From JAFGRU01 sp963665915 (lineage in GTDB: Bacteria; Desulfobacterota; Desulfuromonadia; Desulfuromonadales; JAAYDE01), in assembly GCA_963665915.2 (NCBI GenBank), contig CAXXSG010000006.1, positions 124,001-188,000 on the forward strand: a stretch of DNA of 64,000 nt, written 5' to 3'. The first letter of the stretch is position 1; each line of letters begins with the position of its first letter. The notes beneath the pieces were generated by a model. The model did no database searches. It worked only from the letters and a program-made list of their open reading frames with translations, and was not told where the DNA came from. Both the position numbers and the translations under genes were made by a program. Below are positions 16,837-24,971 of the stretch, in pieces.

Positions 16837-18129
16837 ATGGTTGTTCACCAAAAGAATGTAATCATCAATCTCTTTCTCCTTTTTCTGGCTGCCAGCTTTT
16901 TCCTGTTCCCTTCCCTTTTGTTCGCCAAAGGGCCTGCCTTAAACCTGGAAGCGCTGATCCAAGAGGCCGTAGTGAACAACCCAGCTATTATGGCAGCTCG
17001 CAACAATTGGGAAAGCGCCCAGGCGATTGTCGCCGCCCGCGGAGCTATGCCGGACCCGCAATTCTCCTACACGTATTTCATTGAAAACGTCGAGACCCGG
17101 GTTGGCCCGCAGGAACAGATTTTCGGGCTCCAACAAAAGTTCCCTTTTTACGGGAAACGGGGTCTCAACGCGGAAATGGCCAAGAGCGAGGCCGCAACTT
17201 TCGGATTTTCCCATGATGCCTTGAAGAAAGAGATCATTCTTCAAGTCAAAAAAACCTTTTTCCACCTTTTTTACCTGAACAGGACGATTGAGGTTACTGA
17301 ACGGGAAAAAGAGCTGTTGACAAGGGTTGAAGAGTCAGCCCTGACAAAATATGAGACGGGTGCAGGAAACCAGCAAAACGTTCTGAAAGTTCAGGTGGAG
17401 ATGACCACTCTGACGGAAAAGCTTTTTGGGCTGGAGTCCCAAAAGAGGACAACCGAAGAAAGACTCAACAAGCTGCTCGGCAGACCTTCTGGGATTTCTC
17501 CCGGAAAACCGGAACAACCCCGACTCAGAACCCTGAAAATGAACAACAAAGAATTATCAAAACTGGCCCTCACTCACCGTCCCGAACTGAAAGCCAATCT
17601 TGCGGCTATGGAGAAAAGTCAAGACGCGTTACGCCTGTCCAAAAAAGACTACTTTCCTGACTTGTCAGTCGGTTTCAACTACATCCAGGTAGATGACGGT
17701 CCCCTGAATGTAAGTGGCAACGGACAGGATGCCTACAATGTCATGTTAAGTATCAATCTGCCCATCTGGCGCAGCAAACTATCCTCCCAGGTTAAAAGTG
17801 CCGCACAAACTGCCGCAGCGCGAAAAAGCAGTTACCAGGATGCCTTGAATCAGGTCCTTTTCGAGGTTGAGGATAATTACATCAAAACCCGCACTAGTTC
17901 AGAAACGGTTACCCTGTATGAAAAGGTTCTGATGCCCCAGGCTGAACAATCGCTACAATCAGCCGAAGCCGGTTACGAGACGGGAAGTATCAGTTTTCTC
18001 GACTTTCTGGACGCGGAAAGAACACTTTTAAAAATCCAGTACGGCTACTGGAAGGTATATTCAGACTATCTGAAATATTATGCCGATCTGGAACGTGCTA
18101 TCGGGATGGCGTTGCCCGAAGAACCGTGA
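16837..18129 (+). CDS. TolC-family outer-membrane efflux protein
   Basis: A 430-residue outer-membrane channel protein. A signal peptide (about 9-30, ending LLFAKG) precedes two OEP repeats beginning LNLEALIQEAVVNNPAIMAARNNWESA and ELSKLALTHRPELKANLAAMEKS. Long coiled-coil segments and the GSISFLDFLDAERTLL motif near the C-terminus are typical of CusC/CzcC channels. The ATG at 16837 is chosen because GTGGAG sits just upstream; an in-frame GTG at 16825 is part of that site. It is divergent from rrf2-cusB-cusA and should complete the tripartite metal pump. No lipobox Cys is seen, unlike enteric CusC. Confidence 0.88.
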   Translation: MVVHQKNVIINLFLLFLAASFFLFPSLLFAKGPALNLEALIQEAVVNNPAIMAARNNWESAQAIVAARGAMPDPQFSYTYFIENVETRVGPQEQIFGLQQKFPFYGKRGLNAEMAKSEAATFGFSHDALKKEIILQVKKTFFHLFYLNRTIEVTEREKELLTRVEESALTKYETGAGNQQNVLKVQVEMTTLTEKLFGLESQKRTTEERLNKLLGRPSGISPGKPEQPRLRTLKMNNKELSKLALTHRPELKANLAAMEKSQDALRLSKKDYFPDLSVGFNYIQVDDGPLNVSGNGQDAYNVMLSINLPIWRSKLSSQVKSAAQTAAARKSSYQDALNQVLFEVEDNYIKTRTSSETVTLYEKVLMPQAEQSLQSAEAGYETGSISFLDFLDAERTLLKIQYGYWKVYSDYLKYYADLERAIGMALPEEP

Positions 18130-18294
18130 ATCCAAATTTCCCTTGAATTTCCCCTTGAAAGGACAGTCAAAGATAGATCCTGTTGGCGGAATAAATGTTT
18201 ATCAGAAAAAAGCCGCGGCCATAAGTTTCAACTGTGGTTCCATCGTTGCCAATAACCTCAGGCTCAGAACTTTAAAACTATATAAAGCTTCTTT

Positions 18295-18303
18295 TGATAT
18301 AAT
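18295..18303 (+). promoter_or_regulatory. Extended -10 promoter of the YHS gene
   Basis: TGATATAAT, an extended -10 element, lies about 40 bases before the YHS protein start. No strong -35 is seen at 17 bases. It separates the YHS/cytochrome genes from tolC transcription. Confidence 0.45.
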
Positions 18304-18343
18304 TAAGACATAGCCCGTCATAATTCAACCAAAGGAGGCTACC

Positions 18344-18571
18344 ATGGCAAAGGATCCTGTCTGCGGAATGGAAGTACTGGAAAAAGGGGCCAATTTTATG
18401 GTCCACCTTGACCATGAGACTTTCTATTTCTGCTCTGAAAAATGCAAGGAAGCTTATGAATTGGACACGGGTTTAAAAAAACCTGCGACAAAGGGAATAA
18501 AAAGGTTTCTGGATTGGATCGCAAAGGGAACCGAGAAAAGCTATGGGAAAACGCCGCCAAAATGTCATTAA
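18344..18571 (+). CDS. YHS-domain metal-binding protein
   Basis: A 75-residue cytoplasmic protein. MAKDPVCGMEVLEKGANF followed by FYFCSEKCKEAY is the YHS domain, found alone or at the N-terminus of copper P-type ATPases and in metal-resistance operons. The Cys triad (C6, C28, C32, approximate) likely binds Cu(I) or a similar soft metal. A short basic tail with IKRFLDWIAKGTEKSYG follows. AAAGGAGG lies 6 bases upstream of the ATG. It is next to the tolC and cus genes, which supports a metal-handling role. No transport domain is present. Confidence 0.82.
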   Translation: MAKDPVCGMEVLEKGANFMVHLDHETFYFCSEKCKEAYELDTGLKKPATKGIKRFLDWIAKGTEKSYGKTPPKCH

Positions 18572-18613
18572 ACTTAAGTATTAACTTTTTGTAGCAAAGA
18601 GGACGGCAAATAA

Positions 18614-18715
18614 ATGTTTTTCCCTTTGAGAGAATTTACAATTGCGGTATTTCTGGTTGGGACAACTCTCCTCGGAGCGCAAAGTCCTCCGTGAGCCCAT
18701 GGCGCTGAGCATCCG
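18614..18715 (+). other. Upstream segment of the cytochrome gene: signal-peptide-like frame ended by in-frame TGA
   Basis: From ATG 18614, in the same frame as the cytochrome, the translation reads MFFPLREFTIAVFLVGTTLL then GAQSPP and a TGA at 18692-18694, then AHGAEHPMIEHMK. GAGGA lies 11 bases before this ATG. It looks like the export signal of the cytochrome, interrupted by one stop codon just before the expected cleavage site. Confidence 0.55.
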
Positions 18716-19129
18716 ATGATAGAGCACATGAAAGCGATGTTCCAGGTAATAGAAAGCATCCCCTCGGAATTCCAAATTATGGACCGAACTCCGGTTGCTC
18801 CCACCTTGGAGTCCCTGTCAAAAGGGAAAAATATTTTTCCGATGAACTGCGCTGTCTGCCATGGCCCAACCGGAAAAGAGGACGGGCCGGCAGCGGTGGC
18901 CATGAGGACTCCACCCGCCAACTTTCAGGACACGATGCATAGCGGCATCTATGGCCCCGGGGAAAAATACTGGATCATTGGCAACGGTTCAGGGGATACG
19001 GGCATGGCGGGATTTGCCGCCCAGCTAGAACCTCTCGACCGCTGGCACTTGGTCAATTTCATTTATTCCCTGCAAAATAAAGGGGCCGCGGACAAAGGGC
19101 ATTCCGGGCATGAACATAAACCGAAGTAA
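18716..19129 (+). CDS. Monoheme cytochrome c (signal peptide apparently interrupted upstream)
   Basis: A 137-residue frame with one heme c site, CAVCHG at about residues 45-50, and a possible distal Met in TGMAGF; it ends with a His-rich tail (KGHSGHEHKPK). It resembles small periplasmic class I cytochromes (COG2010). As written it has no signal peptide, which a c-type cytochrome requires; the missing signal lies in frame upstream (18614-18715) behind a TGA. Either the gene is inactivated, the stop is read through, or the base is a sequence error. A UGA-selenocysteine inside a signal peptide is unlikely. Neighbours are YHS and PCYCGC proteins of the metal island. Confidence 0.7.
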   Translation: MIEHMKAMFQVIESIPSEFQIMDRTPVAPTLESLSKGKNIFPMNCAVCHGPTGKEDGPAAVAMRTPPANFQDTMHSGIYGPGEKYWIIGNGSGDTGMAGFAAQLEPLDRWHLVNFIYSLQNKGAADKGHSGHEHKPK

Positions 19130-19214
19130 AACAATTGGGTTTTGAAGTTCTCTGCTTATTCAAAGGGATAAAAACATAAAAAAACAGATCTTCAAGTTTG
19201 GTGTTCTACTCCTT

Positions 19215-19949
19215 GTGTTGTTTTTTAACCTTCAAACAGGCCTTGCCATGGATAAGGCCCAACAGAAAGGGTTCGACCGTATTTTCAATCTTCCAATGGG
19301 GGAATTAACCAGTAAGGCAGGCGAAGTCCTTGAAAAAAAATATCCCAAGGAAAATTGGGATCCCTACAATTTCCCCGCTTATGTCTACACCAGTGATTCT
19401 GTAGAAGTCGGCTATAAAATAGCGGTCAAGGAGTATGACTTTTTCGGCGGGTTAAAAGCGGAGGAAAGGAAGCCCGGTTTGTTGGGGACAGTAAAATGCT
19501 ATTGCTTCTGCGATGTCATGGGCCATAAAAATCTTCTTCATTGTTTCTGGAAGGATGGAAAAGTCGACGACAAATTCGATGACCATGCGGCGAACTGCAA
19601 CATCTTCTACGGCCAGGCCATGCTGGCATTTCTCTTGGCAGAGGTGGGTGCCAATGAGGAAGAAATCATAAAAGGGATGGAAAAGAATTTTGAGAGACTG
19701 GTTAAAGCCAGAAAAAAAATAGTATTCGCCCTTAGTGCAAAACCCAATTTTTTGAAATTGGGGGCGCTAAAATGCCTGGCTGAGGCACCTCCCCTTTCAG
19801 CGTCCTTGTGTCGACTCTCCGACACTAAGGGAAAATTTTCGTCCCTTAAAAGAGAAGAGAATCTGGTCTTCCAGGATATCCTCAACCCTTACACCTTCGA
19901 TGGTCTCCCCTACGACAAGCGGCTCGCCGTTTACGATGGCCAGACGTGA
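19215..19949 (+). CDS. PCYCGC-motif exported protein (start and C-terminus uncertain)
   Basis: The core KCYCFCDVMGHKNLLHCFW ... DDHAANCNIFYGQAMLAFLL matches the PCYCGC-motif family of exported proteins of unknown function, with five Cys and two His as likely metal ligands. The frame extends upstream as IKKQIFKFGVLLLVLFFNLQ from an ATA at 19176 that follows AAGGGA, a convincing signal peptide without a normal start codon; the first standard start is GTG 19215. After about residue 167 the sequence loses family likeness and runs antisense into gspB. An 8-A run at 19712-19719 just before would give TAG at 19720 if one base shorter. So the genuine protein probably spans about 19176-19722. Confidence 0.6.
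   Translation: MLFFNLQTGLAMDKAQQKGFDRIFNLPMGELTSKAGEVLEKKYPKENWDPYNFPAYVYTSDSVEVGYKIAVKEYDFFGGLKAEERKPGLLGTVKCYCFCDVMGHKNLLHCFWKDGKVDDKFDDHAANCNIFYGQAMLAFLLAEVGANEEEIIKGMEKNFERLVKARKKIVFALSAKPNFLKLGALKCLAEAPPLSASLCRLSDTKGKFSSLKREENLVFQDILNPYTFDGLPYDKRLAVYDGQT
19738..19762 (-). terminator. Probable terminator of the exeA-gspB operon
   Basis: Stem CCCAATTT/AAATTGGG with a four-base loop and TTTT after it on the minus strand, 35 bases past the gspB stop codon. It falls inside the doubtful C-terminal part of the convergent PCYCGC frame, another sign that this part is not coding. Confidence 0.5.
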
Positions 19950-20558
19950 ACTGCGATCCTCCCTGAAAGCAATCCCGGTCACTGACAACCTCGGAAGAGG
20001 CTGACTGGCGGCTTTCTGTTGTTTCTGAGGAGTCGCAGCAGGCGTAGCGGGTTTCACCGCAGGGGCGGGTTTTGCAGCCGGAGCCGGTTTGACAGGAACG
20101 GCAGCAGGAACTTCCCGGGCAGGTTTGGGAGGGGACTGGGAGGTTGGGCTTTTCATTTTCCGCTCTTTATCCGCCAAAGACGGCCTGGGGACAGCGTCAC
20201 CCTGATGAAGGCTAGAAGCCGGCTCCTGTTTTCCCACAGTCGGAGGTCTGGACGTCGGCTGTGGCATCGGCAGACGGCCGGTTTTCGAAGAATCGGGGAC
20301 AGGGACTTTCTGCCTTACGACGAGGGTTCCACTGGAGCTGTCAACAGTTGTGAAAGGGCGCCACCAAACAAAAATCAGAAGAAGGCACAGGATTATTACT
20401 GAACAAAAAAGCGTCAGAAGAAGCGCCAGATATCTGCGCCCGCCAACAACACCCTGAGAAGGAGACTTAAGAATTTCCCGCTCGATGTTGACAACCCCTT
20501 CCCTGCGTTCAGTACGCTCCCGATCCAGTTTTCTCAGGGCTTCGAGAATGGAACTCAT
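19797..20558 (-). CDS. GspB/ExeB-like general secretion protein
   Basis: A 253-residue inner-membrane protein. It starts MSSILEALRKLDRERTERRE, the usual N-terminal motif of GspB-type proteins. One membrane segment (about 43-66) and a long Pro/Ala/Lys-rich periplasmic linker (about 90-190) follow. The C-terminal GspB domain (LSVTGIAFREDRSSRLAIVN... to IEGVRVEDILEDQILFSFKG) is at about 193-250. With ExeA it helps assemble the type II secretion secretin through peptidoglycan. It overlaps the exeA stop by four bases (ATGA), so translation is coupled. Other type II secretion genes are not in the window. Confidence 0.85.
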   Translation of the reverse strand: MSSILEALRKLDRERTERREGVVNIEREILKSPSQGVVGGRRYLALLLTLFCSVIILCLLLIFVWWRPFTTVDSSSGTLVVRQKVPVPDSSKTGRLPMPQPTSRPPTVGKQEPASSLHQGDAVPRPSLADKERKMKSPTSQSPPKPAREVPAAVPVKPAPAAKPAPAVKPATPAATPQKQQKAASQPLPRLSVTGIAFREDRSSRLAIVNGEPLVVGETIEGVRVEDILEDQILFSFKGRKFSLSVGESTQGR

Positions 20559-22246
20559 GGCTGACCTCTTCCTGCTCCCTCCTGCTTCAAACGCACGGGA
20601 TTATAATCTGCAGACTCCTGATAGAGAAGCAAGAGGGTCTTAGGCCCTACCTTTCCGTCCTGTGGAATCCGGTGAAGTTCCTGAAAACGGGTGACAGCTT
20701 CCACAGTTTCCCGATCATAGATCGAATTCATATCCCCAATACTCAAACCGGCGCTACGCAGAAGTTTTTTCAGGTTTCCCACTTCCCTGGCATTTAATCC
20801 TGGGTCTTCGATATTCGGAATATCGAGATAGTTTTTCCAGTAAATCAGTGCTTTTCCGGACCAGAGGGAGCGCAATTCCTCCCTTTGGATCGATTCTTTG
20901 CCTGGGAAAGAAGGTACAATAGAAAACCGCTCGCCCTTCAGGGCACTGATTGCCAGAAAGCGTTTATCCGTAAGACCGGGAAGAGACACTTCCAGAATGG
21001 CAGGCGTGTTGAGATTGACCAGGGCTTCCGGCCCGTCGCGAAAGATGATAATCCGCAAGCCTCTGTTATAAGCAACATTAACCAGACTTCTGGAAACCTC
21101 TGGGGAAAGAGTTTTCACCAGAGGTTTCACCTTCCATTTTTGCGCTAGAGCGTTAAATGCGGAAAAAGCCGTCTCTTTTTCGCTCACTCCAGCCAGGGAG
21201 GCCTGCAAGGTCCGAAGCTCTTCACTAAAATCGATTTTCACGGGTTGTTCGACCTCGGCCTGGACCTCGACCGGGGGCGGGACCTGAATTTTCTGCCTTA
21301 TGGGGCTCTCCTGTGCCGGAGAAGATGTCAAGGGAAAATCAAGCTGCAGATACCCGAAAAAAATCCCGCCACCAAAAAAGACAGCTGCGATTAATATCGC
21401 AACCAGGAGGATATGGATTAACCGGGCTCTTGAAAAAAAACCACCGCCAATTTCCCTACCAGCTTGGCCTACCATTCTCCCGGAAATTTTATGGGAATTG
21501 CGCGTGTATCCGATTAAAAGAGCACGGTCGCAAAGAATATTGATCAGACGGGGGCAGCCTCTGGAAAAGCGAAACAATTTTCTGAATGCGGTGTGAGTAA
21601 AGGGGCACAGGCCGTTGTAGCCGGCCACCTTCAGGCGATGACGGACATAGTGACAGGTATCGTCATAATCAAGGGCTTTCAGGGTGAATCGCACGGAAAC
21701 CCTCTGGTTCAACTGGCGCAGTTCGGGAGTGGCAAGAAGCCGCTCAAGTTCAGGCTGTCCGACGAGGATAACCTGAATCAATTTTTCTTTTTCGGTTTCG
21801 AGGTTGGAAATGAGACGGATCTGTTCAAGAACCTCGCGCCCAAGATTCTGAGCCTCGTCGATTACCAGAACAACCGTACGGCCATCTCCATTTTCTTTGA
21901 GAAGAAACTGGTTAAGTCCTTCGAATAGCTCGGCCTGGCTGAGTCCTTCATATTTAAGACCGAATTCCTGGCAGATCAAGCTCAGGATTTCATCGGGAGA
22001 AACCGAGGGGTTGAAAAGATAGGCCAGACGGTGGGTATCCGCGCTCAGTTGCGTAAAAAGAGACCGCAAGATTGTCGTCTTGCCGGTTCCGACCTCTCCG
22101 GTCATGGCCGCAAAACCGGAGTGGTCCTTGACCGCATAGAGAAGATGGGCAAAAGCCTCCTTGTGAATCCGGCTCAGATAGAGAAACACAGGATCCGGAG
22201 TGATGCTGAAGGGTTTTTCCCGAAAACCGAAGAATTCCTGATACAT
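20555..22246 (-). CDS. ExeA-like AAA ATPase with peptidoglycan-binding domain
   Basis: A 563-residue protein. An N-terminal AAA domain (about 1-270) has MYQEFFGFREKPFSITPDP, Walker A GEVGTGKTT (50-58) and Walker B VVLVIDEAQN (125-134). A single membrane segment lies near 285-305. After a periplasmic region (about 310-480) comes a C-terminal peptidoglycan-binding type 1 repeat (GLSIGDMNSIYDRETVEAVTRFQ...). This is the standard ExeA architecture, which makes room in the cell wall for the secretin multimer with GspB/ExeB. The gene is first in a two-gene operon. Some members are linked to pili or exopolysaccharide instead; the partner GspB favours secretion. Confidence 0.88.
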   Translation of the reverse strand: MYQEFFGFREKPFSITPDPVFLYLSRIHKEAFAHLLYAVKDHSGFAAMTGEVGTGKTTILRSLFTQLSADTHRLAYLFNPSVSPDEILSLICQEFGLKYEGLSQAELFEGLNQFLLKENGDGRTVVLVIDEAQNLGREVLEQIRLISNLETEKEKLIQVILVGQPELERLLATPELRQLNQRVSVRFTLKALDYDDTCHYVRHRLKVAGYNGLCPFTHTAFRKLFRFSRGCPRLINILCDRALLIGYTRNSHKISGRMVGQAGREIGGGFFSRARLIHILLVAILIAAVFFGGGIFFGYLQLDFPLTSSPAQESPIRQKIQVPPPVEVQAEVEQPVKIDFSEELRTLQASLAGVSEKETAFSAFNALAQKWKVKPLVKTLSPEVSRSLVNVAYNRGLRIIIFRDGPEALVNLNTPAILEVSLPGLTDKRFLAISALKGERFSIVPSFPGKESIQREELRSLWSGKALIYWKNYLDIPNIEDPGLNAREVGNLKKLLRSAGLSIGDMNSIYDRETVEAVTRFQELHRIPQDGKVGPKTLLLLYQESADYNPVRLKQEGAGRGQP

Positions 22247-22356
22247 GGAGTCCTTTTAAGCCCTTGATAAAATGGCACTAAGATAAAAAAATATCTTTAG
22301 TGTTGGACTGATTTTTAACGCAAGTTCACCTGACACTATATCTTTCCTGAAGTTAC

Positions 22357-23490
22357 TCAAACCCTCTCGAATGGCTCAAAAAGCCTCCTGTACTGATCCA
22401 TTGCATAGCGGTCGGTCATCCCGGCGATATAATCACAGATAACCCTTTCAGTTCCCGTTTCTGGAATTTTATTCTGAAAATCGTGGGGCAGCAGCGATGG
22501 ATTATCGCGATAGCTCTCGAAAATTCGGGTCAGAAAATATTCCGCTTTAATCCTCATCCGCTCGACCTTGAAATGGCGATAAAGATTCTTGCAAAGAAAC
22601 GTTTTCAAGGTTTTATTTTTCCCCTGTGCCTCGGAGCTGAAGGCGATAAGGCGCTGGGGAGCATTGCGCACGTCGGAAAGTGTTTTGACCCCCATGGAGC
22701 GAATCTGTTCAGCGGATGTGTTTACCACGTCGTCGATGAGAATCCCGATCAGATGGCTGATGGTCTGGTAAATCTGCCTGGCTTCATCAAGCCCGGGATA
22801 TTTGCGCTGAACACTTTCATAGGTTTCCTGCCAGAGTTCTACCTCCCGCAGATCATGAAAGCTAATGTAGCCAGCCTTCAAACCATCGTCAATGTCGTGA
22901 TTATTGTAAGCGATTTCATCGGCCAGATCGATAATCTGGGCCTCCAGGGTGGGACGTTTGCCACGGAAATATTCATCATCTACCAGCAGTTCGGAATCCT
23001 CGTAGCGGGGAGAATGTTTGATGATCCCCTCACGGGCCTCCCAAGTAAGATTCAGGCCGTTGAATCCGGGATAGCGCTCTTCAAGCTCCTCTACGATTCG
23101 CAGCGACTGGCGGTTATGATCGAACCCCCCGAAATCGGCCAGGAGCCGGTTAAGAACCTCCTCGCCCGTATGGCCAAAAGGGGTGTGGCCAAGGTCATGG
23201 GACAGAGAAAGGGCTTCGACAAGATCCTCATTCAAATTGAGACGATTGGCGATGCCGCGGGCAATCTGGGAAACCTCCAGGGAATGCGTCAGCCGGGTGC
23301 GGTAGTAATCCCCTTCGTGATTGACAAAAACCTGGGTCTTGTATTCGAGTCGACGGAAGGCGGCGCAATGAATAATGCGATCCCGGTCGCGCTGGAAAGC
23401 CGGCCGCTCATCTTTAAAAGCTTCAGGGTGCCGGCGCCCAAGACTTTCTGCGCTTCTGGCCGCGTAAGATGCGAGACGTTTTACTTCCAT
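22357..23490 (-). CDS. dgt: dGTPase-like HD-domain triphosphohydrolase
   Basis: A 377-residue HD-superfamily enzyme that removes triphosphate from deoxynucleoside triphosphates. Motifs: RDRDRIIHCAAFRRLEYKTQVF, then YRTRLTHSLEVSQIARGIA, LSHDLGHTPFGHTGE (HD metal site) and ADEIAYNNHDIDDG. The ATG at 23488-23490 is selected; an upstream TTG at 23517 is possible and is preceded by AAGGA, so the start is not settled. It is the type without the long inserts of E. coli Dgt. It is divergent from rsmD. Substrate range cannot be read from sequence. Confidence 0.88.
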   Translation of the reverse strand: MEVKRLASYAARSAESLGRRHPEAFKDERPAFQRDRDRIIHCAAFRRLEYKTQVFVNHEGDYYRTRLTHSLEVSQIARGIANRLNLNEDLVEALSLSHDLGHTPFGHTGEEVLNRLLADFGGFDHNRQSLRIVEELEERYPGFNGLNLTWEAREGIIKHSPRYEDSELLVDDEYFRGKRPTLEAQIIDLADEIAYNNHDIDDGLKAGYISFHDLREVELWQETYESVQRKYPGLDEARQIYQTISHLIGILIDDVVNTSAEQIRSMGVKTLSDVRNAPQRLIAFSSEAQGKNKTLKTFLCKNLYRHFKVERMRIKAEYFLTRIFESYRDNPSLLPHDFQNKIPETGTERVICDYIAGMTDRYAMDQYRRLFEPFERV

Positions 23491-23682
23491 GCCCTTCTCA
23501 GTTTCAAATCCTTGCAAAGAACATCATCTTTTTTTAACAAAAATAATGTAATACTATAACATCAAGAAAGCTGCTCTTGAAAGCAGGGAATTAATCTTGA
23601 CGCTCTTTTCTCTTCATGATAGCGTTTCCGTGTATTTTCATGATGTTAACTCTTTTAAGCCAGCTACTCAGGGGACAAAAAA

Positions 23683-24258
23683 GTGCGAATCGTCAGCGGT
23701 TCCGCCCGCGGGAAAAAGCTTGTCCCTTTTTCAGGACAAAAAATCCGCCCCACCAGCGACCTGATTCGTGAGGCTGTCTTCAGCAGCCTTTTCAGCCGCA
23801 TTGGACCTCTTCATGGGTGCAGGGTTCTCGATCTGTTTGCTGGAACCGGGGCCATGGGTATTGAGGCCCTCAGCCGGGGTGCCTCATTCGCTATTTTCGT
23901 GGACAACAGCATCCAGGCCGTCCAGGTAATCCGCAAAAACCTTGAAAACTGCGGATTTCCTGAAAAGGCCAAAATTATTCACCGGGAGGTTTTTGACTGC
24001 TGGCCCCAACTGCACAATGAGGGGCCTTTCGATCTCATATTCCTGGACCCTCCCTATGGGAAGGGCCTGGTTGAAAAAACGCTTAAAAGCATTTTGGAAA
24101 CAGAGTTGCTGGCGCCACAGGGCATTCTTTATGCCGAGACTCCGACTGTAGAGGGCCTTCCGGAGGAGATTCTTCCTTCAATGCTATTAAAAAAGAGCCG
24201 TTATGGTTCAACCATGGTGCATTTATTTCAGTTTTCCAACGAGGGAGGGAAAAATTGA
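23683..24258 (+). CDS. rsmD: 16S rRNA (guanine-N2)-methyltransferase RsmD
   Basis: A 191-residue SAM-dependent enzyme that methylates G966 of 16S rRNA. Starts MRIVSGSARGKKL from a GTG with AGGGGA upstream; KIRPTSDLIREAVFSSLF, the SAM loop VLDLFAGTGAMGIEALSRGA and the catalytic LIFLDPPYGKG are all present. Its stop codon TGA overlaps the TTG start of coaD by two bases, the common rsmD-coaD pair, so the two are translationally coupled. No anomalies. Confidence 0.93.
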   Translation: MRIVSGSARGKKLVPFSGQKIRPTSDLIREAVFSSLFSRIGPLHGCRVLDLFAGTGAMGIEALSRGASFAIFVDNSIQAVQVIRKNLENCGFPEKAKIIHREVFDCWPQLHNEGPFDLIFLDPPYGKGLVEKTLKSILETELLAPQGILYAETPTVEGLPEEILPSMLLKKSRYGSTMVHLFQFSNEGGKN

Positions 24259-24746
24259 ATCAGAAAACCGCCGTCTACCCAGGCTCATTCGACCCCATCA
24301 CCAATGGACACCTCGACATCGTTAATCGCGGTTTGAATGCTTTTGACCGGATAATTATCGCCGTAGCCCGAAACTCGCAAAAAAGTTCCCTCTTCTCTAT
24401 TGAAGAGAGAGTCGGCATGATTCGCGAGGCTGTGGGCCATGAGCCGCGAATCGAAGTTGACACATTCGACGGCCTGCTGGTCAATTATGTCTTTTCCAAA
24501 GGTGCCCGCATCATTCTGCGGGGCCTGCGTGCCATCTCGGACTTCGAATACGAATTCCAGGTAGCACAAACCAACCGCACCATCAATGAAGAGATCGAGA
24601 CCATTTTCATGATGACCTCCCTCCCATGCAGCTACCTGAGTTCATCCGTAGTCCGGGAAGTAGCAGCTCTGAACGGTCCGGTCGGCTCTTTTGTTCCGGA
24701 AATTGTTAAGGATGCACTGGAAAAAAAATTTGCAAAGAAAGAATAA
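24255..24746 (+). CDS. coaD: Phosphopantetheine adenylyltransferase
   Basis: A 163-residue enzyme of coenzyme A synthesis that transfers AMP to 4'-phosphopantetheine. The nucleotidyltransferase motif YPGSFDPITNGHLDI is at about 8-22, with the TxGH-type NGH. LRGLRAISDFEYEFQVA and MMTSLPCSYLSSSVVREVA follow. Length is normal. The start codon is TTG at 24255, read inside the rsmD stop and after GGAGGG, which explains the overlap. A DUF1858 gene follows 17 bases later. Confidence 0.95.
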   Translation: MNQKTAVYPGSFDPITNGHLDIVNRGLNAFDRIIIAVARNSQKSSLFSIEERVGMIREAVGHEPRIEVDTFDGLLVNYVFSKGARIILRGLRAISDFEYEFQVAQTNRTINEEIETIFMMTSLPCSYLSSSVVREVAALNGPVGSFVPEIVKDALEKKFAKKE

Positions 24747-24763
24747 CCTGAAGGGATTGAAAG

Positions 24764-24961
24764 ATGATTTACAAGGAAATGACTCTCGAAGATATAATCC
24801 GCCAATACCCCCAGACCATTCCGGTCTTCCTGAAATTCGGGCTTGACTGCCAGGATTGTCAACTGGCCTCTTACAAATCAGTCGATCATTGTGCCGAATT
24901 TCACGATCTGGATATTGATATTCTCATTCAGGAACTCAACAGGGCCATATCCGAATCATAG
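24764..24961 (+). CDS. DUF1858 / hybrid-cluster-protein-associated redox disulfide domain protein
   Basis: A 65-residue protein, MIYKEMTLEDIIRQYPQTIPVFLKFGLDCQDCQLA..., with the CxxC (DCQDC) and the preceding F-x-x-x-G-L that define DUF1858. Such domains occur alone or fused to redox proteins in anaerobes and are thought to use the disulfide for redox reactions. It follows coaD by 17 bases and likely shares its transcript. The partner is not evident here. Confidence 0.85.
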   Translation: MIYKEMTLEDIIRQYPQTIPVFLKFGLDCQDCQLASYKSVDHCAEFHDLDIDILIQELNRAISES

Positions 24962-24971
24962 AAATTTTTCT

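Noticed and set aside
18692..18694. TGA in the cytochrome signal region read as selenocysteine
   Set aside because: Position in a signal peptide and no evident hairpin of bacterial SECIS type right after it make this improbable.
22483..23559. 358-codon plus-strand frame antisense to dgt
   Set aside because: Fully opposite a well-conserved HD-domain gene; no start signal or family likeness.
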